Positions 26,601-35,247 of a stretch of 64,000 bases of DNA are shown in pieces; positions within the stretch are counted from its first letter, which is position 1, and each line of letters starts with the position of its first letter. Origin of the DNA: Syngnathus acus (Eukaryota > Chordata > Actinopteri > Syngnathiformes > Syngnathidae). The notes under the pieces are model-generated. The model made no database searches and had not been told where the DNA came from. It saw nothing but the letters and a program-made list of their open reading frames with translations. Both the position numbers and the translations under genes were made by a program. The stretch covers positions 24,589,193 through 24,653,192 of the forward strand of contig NC_051088.1 of assembly GCF_901709675.1 (NCBI RefSeq), read 5' to 3'.

Positions 26601-29600
26601 CTTGTCTTTTTCATTTCAAAACAATGTTGGGCTTGTCATCAAAGTCATAGTTACCAGTTCAATCCAAGATTTACTCGTCATGTTATTGTTTGATTCCTTC
26701 AGTTGTCAGAGGGACAGAAACACTCTGCCAAAGAAAGGTTTAAGGTAAGCTAATCTGCTAAAACTGTTTTCAAACGCATTTCCGTTGTTTGACGAATGAA
26801 CTCATCGGCAGCGCCTTTGTCCTCTCGCTGTAGTTTCAGCAGTGCCTCCCATGTTGACTGTGATGGAAAGGAGAAAGGAGAGAGGAGACACTCTCATAGT
26901 ATTCTCAGCATGAGCGACTCGCTCACTCTTCCCATGTCTTCCTCGCCGACGACGTCCTTGCACCGCTCCACCGTTAACAGTACAGGTGTGTCTAGCTCAT
27001 TTGATTTATTCAGTCATTTATTTTCCAAATATATTGTATTGATACGCTATTTGCCCAAATTCAGCAACCACTTGCACAATCCAGATCGATCTCAGAAGCT
27101 GTGCCAAATATTTTGCTTTCGCAATTGACATTTTTATCGTACATGCAAACATGGCCATTCATGTGTAAGTGACCATCTCCCACCTCGCCAGTGCCAAGCC
27201 CGCTTGGTGGACCTCCAAGGATGACTCGGTCCAACAGCATCCCAACACAAGACGCGTCCACCGAGCTTTACGTGGCGTCTCCGCTTGGAAGCACGTTATC
27301 GCTGGCCGAACGGCCCCGCAGTTTAGGAATGGTTCGCTCTGGATCCTTTAGAGACAAGGAGATGAATGATGAAGGTAAGACAACATATTAGATATATATT
27401 TTTAAATTCATTATTTATTTGTATTTATTCATTTTTTTAATTGCTTTGCAATTGATATTTTCAGTTCACGGGTCTGTGATCTCTTTGGCGTCCAACGCCT
27501 CGTCAAGCTACTCGTCAGTGAGTGGCAATGCCATTCATTCGCAGGTAGCTACAAATGAGTCGGCTCTTCCTCCTCCTCCTCTTCTTCCTCTCCCTTTGCT
27601 CTCTTCCTTCTCTGGAGAATGCCCCGTCTTTTGCTAACCTCTCCACTTTTCTTCCCGCTGCATCCAAAGGCAGAGGAAAGGATACAGGGCGAGGTGCGTG
27701 TTGCTTCCACTGCTCTGTCACTTCCCTTCCTTTCCCTGTTGTGTGATGTGAAGAAATTGAAATTGTGTTTGTGTTTGAGCCATATTTGGAAAAAACATGT
27801 TTTTTTCTTTCCCTTCAGCAAATTCGAAAGCTGAGGAGAGAATTGGAGTCTTCCCAGGAAAAGGTGTCAAATCTGACCACGCAGTTGTCAGCCAATGTAA
27901 GTTACACCCAAGATGATTTTTTTCGAAATAAAAAAAAAAAAATTCTACTGTGTATCACACATTAGCCAACGGACTTTAGTATTTACACTGTTTAAAAAAA
28001 AAATCCAATTTGTAATTTTGGAGGCGAAAGCTGTCATTTTAATTGGAACAACTTTCAAATATAAATGATCAACATGTAAACAAACAATGTTAGTAAGAAC
28101 AACAAAGCAAAGAAATTGTTATCTCCAAAAACAAAATGGACTGATTCCTTTAAGTTGGGGGACAAGGCACAGGTAGTTCTGTAAAGTCCATATTGTTGAA
28201 AATGCAGGAAAGACAAACCCTAAATTAATCAAATAGGGAAAACTTGATGTTTGACCTTGAGAATGAGCATTTTGATTTTGATGCTGATATTTTTCAAACA
28301 GGCAAACCTGGTGGCCGCCTTTGAGCAAAGTCTTGCCTTAATGACAACCCGACTGCAGAGCCTGTCGATAAGTCACGAGCAGAAGGTAACCAACAACACA
28401 CACAAGCATGATTTCCAGTTGTATGTATCAGAAAAGTAAATGAACTAGCTTGCCGGGACCCAAGCATATTTCAGGGGGGACCAGTGCCCTCGCGGCCCCC
28501 CCCGTCTAGCTCCGCCACTGAGCCAGCGTCAGCATCTTTGGCGGCGTGCAGCGAGGTGACTTTAATGACAGCCTGCGGCAAGGAGGAATGCGGCTTGGGG
28601 GCCCTCGCCGCACTTGCACTGTGATCAAGGGAAAAGGGATCAGTCAAAGAAAAAGCTCAGTCAAGCCTCAATCATTTTGCGTGTGCATTCCGACATTCTC
28701 CTCCCGTCGTACGGGCACGGAGAGAGTGTGAATAAAGCCATCCGAGCCGGCGGGGCTGGCTGTCGGCTGTGTGTTTAAATGCCAGGAGTCTCTCGCGGCG
28801 TTTCACGCCTTGCTGCTTCCGCTCAAAGGCTCGATCTTTTGTTGTCGGTGCCGACGCGCCGGTCCATCCAGGAGCGCAATCTCCGTAACCTCGAGGAGAC
28901 GCGGCTTTCCAGTGCACCGCGGATGACTTGAGCGCACAATAAGCAGCACTGTATGGGGCTTGAGCTTTGAAGTCGTCCCATTTTCAGGGTCAAGCCTCCC
29001 ACTGTTTGTTTTTATTACAAGAAAAACAGCAGACATTCCTCCTCCTACAGGAATCTTTCCCCCCCTCCCCCTCTGCACAGGACTCTGAGCTGATGGAGTT
29101 GCGCGAGACCATCGAATCGCTGAAGGTCAAAAATGATGAGGCGCAGGCCGTCATACACGTAGCCTTAAACCACGAAGATAACGATAAAGGTGAATACATT
29201 GATTGTGATGACTTCCTCTGCACTTTTTCTGATGAGTCCCGTGCTTTTCCTCAGACGGGCGTATGCGTCGCCAGAACTCGTGTGAAAGCATCTCCAGCCT
29301 CAACAGTCTGACCAGTTTGTCAAGTGTAGGCAGCTTGAAGGACCAGGATGCCAAAAAGAAGAAGAAAAAGAGCTGGGTAAGAAAGAACACAGCTTGTTAT
29401 GTTTGCTTTGAATGACTTGATCATCATTTTTGGTTTGACCCATCCGTCCGTCCGTCTCTCTGTAGTTGAGAAGCTCCTTCAACAAGGCCTTCAGCATTAA
29501 GAAAGGCGCCAAAACCTGCTCAGACATTGAAGAAATAGTCACACCTGACTCCTCCGCTCCAAACTCACCAAAGATGCTTCACGAAGGAGCGGATTCAGGA

Positions 29601-32600
29601 GAGAACGTGTCCCTCAAAACGTCCACGTCCGACATCTCCTCAAAGTAAGAGTTGACGTCGAAACTCGGGATTGATTTCATTTTGACAAACCCGTCGCGGT
29701 CGTTCCAGGATCATCGGGATCACCGAGGAGGACGAAGGTGGCGAGAGGGCCGTGTCGGAGCTCCGCTCGGAACTGTGGGAGAAAGAGAGGGAGCTGACAG
29801 ACATCCGACTGGAGGCTTTAAATTCCGCTCATCAGCTGGAGCAACTCCGAGACGCTATGGACAACATGGAGGTTGGCTTGGTCCCCCTAACGAGGCTCCA
29901 CGCAACTTTTTGTCTTATTTCATTCCCGCTTGTATTCCAGTCAACAGTGGAAAGCCTGAAAGCAGAGAACGATCATCTGAAAATCGGAAGTCACGGTCCC
30001 ACCTCATCCGCATCGCAGCCTTCGGGGTTGGCCTCTTTCTTGGGGACATCGCTGAGACAGCCAATGTCCCTCACTAAGTCCTTCAGCCTGAGTCTGAATG
30101 ATTCCAAAGGTCCAGGCAAGTGACAGCCACGCAAACTTGACCCGTTTCTAGCGGCCTCTACTGGCCCTTGAGGGCTTGCGCAAGTGTACCTAATAGTTTG
30201 CCGATATGCTGAATTTGTTTTCGTCCTTTAGACATGTCTTCAGGCAACATGTTAGGCTTATCCACTCAGCCAGCAGAGGTGTGCGCGCAAGTTCTGGTTT
30301 GCTTTACGGATCCAGCTGAGGTAAACACACGTTTTTTTGCGTGCTTCATTTTGAATAGTTGAGAAATTGCGCCCCCTGTCTTTCTGTAGGAGCAGAAACA
30401 GCAGCAGGAACATTACCTGGGATCAGTCACGATCGGCGAGAAGACCGAATGGGCCTATCTGGACTCCATGATAGCCAAGACATTCAGAGTATGTTGGGTG
30501 TCTCTGTTGTGGGGTTTTCTAGATTTTGCTCAATTTTGGGCTCTTTCTTGCTCAGGAGTACCTCACTCAAGTGGACCCGACAGCCAGCCTGGGTCTCAAC
30601 TGCGATTCGCTGCACATGTATGAGCTGAGCCAAGGAGCACTAAGGGTCATAGGAGGAGACAAACCTCACGCCTCACCGCATCGATGTCTCAGTGGCAGTC
30701 CGCCTCGCATTTTTGTCACCCTGAAAGGTTAGGAGCTCAAATGTTGACGAGGCAAAAGGGGAATAAGATTCAATAAGTTCAATCAATTTGAGTATTGTAG
30801 AAAAGTTTCTTTATTTTGCTCGTTAAATGTGTTATAGTTAAATATAAATGATTCAATTAGAATGTATCGCATGCAAGTTAAATACAAATTTGAGCTGAAT
30901 TCAAGTTAGTTTGTAAAATTTGAACTGTAAAAGTTAAATGCAACTGAACTGTAATTTAAAAAAAAAAAACTCTACTAAAAAGAAACATAATCCACTGTTT
31001 ATGCAGTTTGAATAATTCCGCAATTCCTCTTTTACCACTAGAGGGAGACATACACTTTATGTTTTCACTTTACATTGCGACAAATTTTTTTTTTCGGGGG
31101 CGGGGCTATTTCCCTTCTGGCTTTTATCGGATTAATAAATGCCCTTTTATATTTACCCATCAGGTCTTGAAGAACAAAGTGTGGACTCCCTGGTATTCGA
31201 GACCCTCATTCCCAAGCCCATGATGCTGCATTACATCAGCCTTCTGCTAAAGCACCGGCGTCTGGTCCTCTCTGGGCCCAGCGGCACAGGGAAGACTTAC
31301 TTGGCCCAGCGTCTGGCCCACTACCTCATGCAGCGCAGCCACAACAACTTGCCTGAAGGGGACAGCGAGCCTTCCTTCATGGGCCGCGGCACCACCGTCT
31401 CCTTCAACATGCATCGGCAGACGCAAAAGGTAACCTCGCTCATAGTTGAACAAAGTGGCCAAAGGAAAATGACGCTTCATCTCACCGTTACTTGCTCCCG
31501 CAGGAGCTGCAATTGTATCTGTCCAATCTAGCCAATCAGATCGACCGACAGAGCTGCAGCGAGCATCCGCTGGTCGTGATCATCGACGACATCGGTGACG
31601 CCGCCGTCGTCACCGAGCTCATTAACGGCGCGCTCACCTGCAAGTATCATAAATGGTGAGTTGAATCATTAAGCCAAAGAAAGATTGGCAAGTAAAACAC
31701 GTTTTGCGTGGCTGTTTCAGTCCTTACATCATCGGAACGACCAATCAACCCGTGAAGATGTCATCGAACCATGGACTGCACCTCAGCTTCAGGTTAGCAT
31801 AGTAACATGTTATTGTGAAGACATATTTGACTTGACTTTTAATTTTGCCACCTCTGACATCAGTCTGCCACCTCGTCCACAGGATGCTTTCTTTCTCCAA
31901 TAATGTGGAGCCAGCCAATGGCTTCCTCTTGAGGTACCTCCACCGTAAAGTTGTGGAAGCCTACCAGAAGAAAGAGCATGACGCGTCGCAGCACCAGGAC
32001 CTCCTCTGCGTTCTAGACTGGGTCCCCAAGCTCTGGTACCACCTCCACACGTTTTTGGAGAAACACAGCACTTCAGATTTCCTCATAGGTAAGACACGTA
32101 AAATGCACCATTACAGAGGATGGCATTCAATGAAACGCTAAGCCACCGTTTAGTGGTCGACAGTGGAACTAACGGATTAAAAAAAAACAGGACCACAAAC
32201 CTGACCACATTGTGACCCAGCAATTGTGTCATTCCCACATCAGGTCCTTGCTTCTTCCTGTCATGCCCCGTGTCAGTGTCCGAGTTCAGAAAGTGGTTCA
32301 TTGACCTGTGGAACCACTCCATCATACCGTACCTTCAGGAAGGAGCCAAGGACGGCATCAAGGTGAGCGCGCATGCAACAAGTGCAGTCATTCCGACATG
32401 CTCACGAGTTTGGTTGTCCAGGTGCACGGCCAGAAGGCGGTGTGGGAGGATCCTGTGGAGTGGGTGAGAGGGACCCTCCCTTGGCCCGGCGCACAGCAGG
32501 ACCAGTCCAAACTCCATCACCTTCCGCCACCAAGCATAGGACTGCACAACGAAGAGAAGAAGCCCCCCAAAGACACGCCTCCGCCCAGCACGTTGGAGTC

Positions 32601-32762
32601 CGATCCCTTGGTGAGTTTTTCCCCTCAATGAGATCCGCACAAGAACTTCAACTCGACTCTGTGTGCCTTCCCTGTTCAAAGATGATTATGCTGCTGAAGC
32701 TGCAGGAGTCGGCAAACAGCGTCGAGTCGCCGGAGCGAGACTGCAGCCCGCATCCACTTTGA
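64..32762 (+). CDS. nav1: Neuron navigator 1 (3' 28 coding exons, 5' end outside window)
   Basis: Microtubule plus-end associated cytoskeletal protein of migrating neurons. Exons: 64-166, 611-934, 20807-20945, 22412-22715, 24780-25533, 26024-26527, 26703-26744, 26834-26985, 27192-27374, 27465-27517, 27670-27693, 27819-27896, 28302-28385, 29081-29189, 29255-29376, 29466-29644, 29709-29871, 29941-30109, 30232-30320, 30390-30488, 30556-30727, 31164-31429, 31504-31655, 31721-31792, 31883-32088, 32244-32362, 32422-32610, 32682-32762. All phases agree, giving about 1,642 residues and a TGA. Seen in order: a conserved KKTVQNVLDLRQNLEET block, Ser-rich basic regions (SLSNRSSPLSW, WDESSSISSGLSD), coiled-coil stretches (IRKLRRELESSQEK; SELRSELWEKE), then a C-terminal AAA+ module with Walker A GPSGTGKT (31274-31297) and a Walker B-like VIIDD (31576-31590). 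Agreement with human NAV1 as I remember it is close throughout (VFETLIPKPMM, SNNVEPANGFL, LDWVPKLWYHLHTFLEKHS), better than with NAV2/NAV3. Teleost paralogue a or b cannot be decided. Confidence 0.95.
2626..2691. repeat. (CA)n microsatellite, about 33 units
   Basis: An uninterrupted CA run; a long C-run follows at 2751-2769. On the minus strand it reads as a Val/Cys open frame that is not a gene. Confidence 0.98.
3540..3718 (+). mobile_element. hAT-type MITE, copy 1
   Basis: Terminal inverted repeats around gatgggcaaatgaagcttc (left) and gaagcttcattttcccatc (right). Flanked by gaaatcac (3532-3539) and gaaatcgc (3719-3726), a 7-of-8 target duplication as expected for hAT. Nearly the same sequence as 53060-53252. 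Non-coding. Confidence 0.85.
5845..5942 (+). repeat. Likely LINE 3' tail with (ATCA)n end
   Basis: A T-rich stretch ending aaataaaattgatcaatcaatcaatcag resembles retroelement 3' ends with an AATAAA and a short tandem tail. No coding part remains. Confidence 0.35.
6431..6464. repeat. GGGA-rich purine tract
   Basis: gaaagagggaaggagagagg followed by repeated ggga units; a purine-only tract with possible triplex or G-quadruplex character. Confidence 0.8.
7025..7355. mobile_element. Mariner/Tc1-type MITE flanked by TA
   Basis: Begins CAGTAATCCCTCGTTTATCG and ends with the inverted CGATAAACG...CGTGAGGGATCACTG, directly flanked by TA on both sides (7023-7024, 7356-7357). These CAGTGATCCCTCG termini are a common teleost TA-inserting MITE family. 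No transposase coding sequence. Confidence 0.85.
8560..8977 (+). promoter_or_regulatory. CpG-rich internal promoter region in nav1 intron
   Basis: An AT-rich intron switches abruptly to GC- and CpG-rich sequence here, including gcgcgcgcgtcc near 8644 and many CG dinucleotides to about 9060; a second CpG-dense patch lies at 9480-9600. No TATA box is evident. It sits immediately 5' of an open coding exon (8978-9060) with a splice donor. Interpreted as a CpG-island promoter of a short nav1 transcript; a plain intronic CpG island or enhancer is the alternative. Confidence 0.5.
8978..9060 (+). CDS. nav1: Candidate alternative first coding exon of nav1 (short isoform)
   Basis: Inside the 19.9-kb nav1 intron an ATG at 8978 opens 27 codons (MSGRVLNGKMLQLPAP..., ending ...TMHFLS) plus two bases, then a donor gtagtgag at 9061. 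The exon therefore ends in phase 2, which is exactly the phase needed by the next nav1 acceptor at 20807 (the base C completes a Ser codon before WDESSSISS). It follows directly on a CpG-rich segment. Product: a navigator lacking the N-terminal region encoded upstream. The open frame, phase and donor are seen; promoter use is inferred. The donor is not ideal (gtagtg rather than gtaagt). Chance phase agreement alone would be one in three, so the case rests on the combination with the CpG block and the basic, navigator-like leader. Confidence 0.6.
9661..9740 (+). repeat. tRNA-derived SINE remnant
   Basis: Contains gtcgcagtggtttgttagta, resembling a tRNA A box region, and gaggtttgatgtttgaatct, resembling a B box, with gtctgcctaacac between, an arrangement typical of tRNA-head fish repeats. 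No clear tail; degenerate. Confidence 0.5.
11236..11410 (-). mobile_element. Degenerate LINE reverse-transcriptase fragment
   Basis: The minus strand reads CGDPQGLILGPILFLL and then FADHTNI, a stop, and SSGKDLQEHLE. These are the PQGS-x-LGP and FADDTN blocks of non-LTR reverse transcriptases with an internal deletion, an in-frame stop, and His in place of the second catalytic Asp. An inactive relic within the nav1 intron. Confidence 0.7.
14954..15250 (+). repeat. Tandem duplication, period about 129 bases
   Basis: ttcaaattgcaagcaaaaatgct at 14991 returns as ttcaaattggaagcaaaaatgct at 15120, and both units then share attcaattcaattgtcattg and end in aaagcctgaca. A partial third unit starts at 14955. 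Confidence 0.85.
18927..19145 (+). pseudogene. N-terminal fragment of a second transposon protein
   Basis: 72 codons, MADLLSNEVRHLDEDSKNRH..., continuing with DPYLLPRS and SYPDIYNYLV. It resembles a protein start I remember from multi-gene fish DNA transposons, but I cannot name the family. It lies inside the inverted-repeat element and is cut off after 72 codons. Confidence 0.5.
19500..19685 (-). pseudogene. THAP zinc-finger domain remnant
   Basis: Reads MPDTCCAVGC...FYRFP...KWIADIRRERWKP...RICNEDF, the C2-CH THAP pattern (Cys pair, Trp, WxP, third Cys), except that the final His of C-x-x-H is Asp here. The frame ends on TCAG/gtatgt at about 19508, a good donor, so it was exon 1 of a spliced transposase whose further exons are deleted. 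The missing ligand suggests it no longer binds zinc normally. Confidence 0.7.
20312..20475 (+). mobile_element. Fold-back MITE, TA-flanked, copy 1
   Basis: TACCGTAATTTTCGGACTAT at the left and its inverse at the right, with an internal pair of gtataagtcgc repeats. The whole element can fold into a long hairpin. Same family as 25689-25860 and 41317-41489. A widespread teleost MITE. Confidence 0.9.
20527..20725 (+). repeat. Degenerate hAT-like non-autonomous element, copy 1
   Basis: Starts acaggtgtcaaacacaaggc, continues with ggcccgggggcc and tttggcccgcg, and contains tttttaaaatatttgaacag. Aligns with the inverted copy at 49020-49275. It sits about 80 bases before nav1 exon 20807. Confidence 0.6.
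22260..22320. repeat. (TTTA)n microsatellite
   Basis: Repeated tttattta units interrupted by gcttgcttgc in the middle; intronic in nav1. Confidence 0.9.
25689..25860 (+). mobile_element. Fold-back MITE, TA-flanked, copy 2
   Basis: Same termini and internal gtataagtcgc repeats as 20312-20475, same orientation, in the intron between nav1 exons 24780-25533 and 26024-26527. Confidence 0.9.
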
Positions 32763-34166
32763 GGAGAAACTTCAACGATAATACCTTGCCTCAGCAAAAA
32801 CAAACTTTGCAAGTCGGAGCGATCACGAGACGTTTTTTTTTTCCCTCCACAAGCACGAAGACCAGTCCGGACTTGTGTTTCTCCCCATTCTGGGTGCTTG
32901 CTCAACGCCAAAATTGCACTTTATTTCCAATTTGTGACAACTGGACTTGAACGTGTCAAAGGAGAATCTTGCAGTTAAGCAGTAATACCGCTAGGTGGCA
33001 GCAGCTGCTGCTTCCACACCACAGCGTCAATCAAAACATGCGCAGAACAAAAAAGTGCTTGTTTATGTCACCCAGACGATTCTTGTTACCGTTTGAAAAC
33101 TCTTTTTTGTGATAGATGCATCTTTTGTAGGATTTTGTACCAAATCATCTTCACTAATAATCAGCCATGTGCAGCAAATATTGTCTCATTTCATACGTGG
33201 AGTCACAAAACCAAACGAGTGCTTCCGCTCTTGCTGCTTTGTTCATCACAGACATTTGACATTTCTTTTTCACGGATTAACAACTGGAAGTCTCCTTTTT
33301 CTTTAGCCCATTTTTTATGATAACCATAAGGAAGTGCCCCCCCCCCCCCCTCCAATGTTCCTTCCATGTTCTTGTACTTTGCAAACAAGGTGCTGACGTA
33401 AATTGGAGACGCGATGCCTACGTCTGCCTGTGCCTGAAAGCCCCGATTGGCCTGAAACCAACCGCCTTTGTGTCGCTTGAATGCACCACCCCGAGGCCTC
33501 CATTTAAAATAAGTTATCATAAGACGCGGCTCATCACGATTATGATTCGAACATTTGCTTGGTCAGGTGGAAGACGAATGGGCTGCTAAGACGTGTGTGA
33601 TTTCATGAGTGTGGAAAAACTGGACAAACAAGTAGTTGAAGAAATGTTTGCAGATGACATAATGTTGCCATTTTTCCGTGTTTCCCAAAGCTCTTACTTT
33701 GATTGGACCTATCGCGTTTGTTAAAAAAGAAAAAAAAAAGGAAAGAAAACGTTCCTCTTTTCACCTTGTTTTTAAAAACCTTTTCTTATGCAAATATTTG
33801 TAAATATTTATTTCTCTTTTGTACATGACATCACAGTTGTACACACTGTAAATAGCCAGTGCATCTGCGACAACAATCCTGAAAAAGAGTGTAAATGAAA
33901 ATGCGAACGGTTCTGATTTTAAAGCGGGCTGAAGTTTGTACGGCATTTTCCCGTAACCGCATTACATCGAGCTCCGGACAACAAAGTTCTACGTTTGGTT
34001 TTTAGACCTGTGACGTGTTGTCCACTTGAGAGGCAACTTTTTTTTTTTTTTTCCCCCAGCGTGCCTGTTTTAAGTTAAGTATTTGTTTGCTACATATAAT
34101 AAATCATATTTACATTTAAGGTTATATTGACATTTTCAAATTGGAAGCATATTCATGAAGAATAAA
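32763..34166 (+). other. nav1: nav1 3' untranslated region with poly(A) signals
   Basis: After the TGA at 32760-32762 there is about 1.4 kb without recognisable coding sequence. AATAAA hexamers stand at 34099-34104 and 34161-34166; the second, followed by a T/GT-rich stretch, is the likelier end. A C14 run at 33338-33351 lies inside. The exact cleavage point is inferred. Confidence 0.6.
34161..34166 (+). terminator. nav1: nav1 poly(A) signal AATAAA
   Basis: Canonical hexamer followed within 30 bases by ttttattttgttgtgttg, a typical downstream U/GU-rich element. Confidence 0.55.
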
Positions 34167-34786
34167 GCTGTCTTCCCTTTTATTTTGTTGTGTTGATCTT
34201 TTCCTCTTCATGTCTCGGCAAAGGGGGACTTTCAGACTTTCACGCTACGAGCACTCGTGATTGACAAGCCATTACGCAATAGAAAACATTTTATTTATTT
34301 TGAACTTTTTTTCCCTGGGGTGTGGTGCTGCACATGCCAGGCACTGGCCCTGAGTAGACACATTTGTATATGGACTTTATTTGAAGGGCAGGGATCATTC
34401 TTTTCAGACAAGTTATTTGTTTTATTTATCGTTATCAACTGTAACGATTGTAAATGAATTTGAGCTATATTCGTGCCTGCGGGTTTTTATGTATCAGTGT
34501 TAAGAAAGTTCATTTTCTGCGCCGACTAGTTCAAATTTTAAATTTGTTCACTTTGTAGTTCATTATTGACATTTTATGAACTGAGTTCATCGTTCCAAAA
34601 TTGAAAGGTTCATAGTTCTTTTCTTCCCCTCGATCAAAAAAATAAAAAGGTTGCTGCAAGCTCTTACCCTCTGGCATATTGAAATTTTCTTCTTTTTTTT
34701 TTTTCTCTCTCATTGTTTTCACCCATTCCATTCACACTAGTATCCAGGTGCTGCTATCAACCTACAATCTCAAATTGGATAGTAAG

Positions 34787-35010
34787 GCTTTTTTTAGTTA
34801 AAAAATGACCATGTCTAGTTTTAAGTTAAAAAAATACCATTCATAGGAAGGTTTTTTTTTTGTTAATAAAATTAAGACCTTGGTACAGCTTTTTTAGTAA
34901 AAAAAAAAAATCATGTAAAAAAAGACCATGTACACCTTTTTGTTAGTAAAACAAATGACCATGTACAGCAAGGCTTTTTTGTAAAAAAAAAAAAAAAATG
35001 TATAGTATAT
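34787..35010. repeat. Degenerate minisatellite upstream of mybph
   Basis: Four or five imperfect units built from gaccatgtacag, aaggctttttt and gttaaaaaaa, with period about 45-60 bases, ending about 170 bases before the mybph TATA-like box. Confidence 0.6.
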
Positions 35011-35160
35011 ATCTATATATATTTTGCTGTAAATGGGGAAAAAATATATATTTATGCTGCTCAATCTGACTTGCCCTGAACCCACATTATGGCTGTGACA
35101 ACGTGTGAGTGAAGGGGGTGCATAGTGCACACACATCCAAGTGAGGCAATGGGTGGAGTC

Positions 35161-35247
35161 CAACTGTCCCCGAGCTCAGGAGTCCTTATAAATGACCCCT
35201 GAGCTTCCAGGCGCCTTCATCCACACGACCGGCTGTCTCTCAGCACC
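35161..35247 (+). promoter_or_regulatory. mybph: mybph core promoter with TATA-like box
   Basis: TATAAAT at 35187-35193 lies 55 bases before the start codon at 35248, implying a short 5' UTR of about 30 bases. An E-box CAACTG is at 35161-35166, a site type bound by myogenic bHLH factors. The motifs are seen; muscle regulation is inferred from the gene's known expression. Confidence 0.5.
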
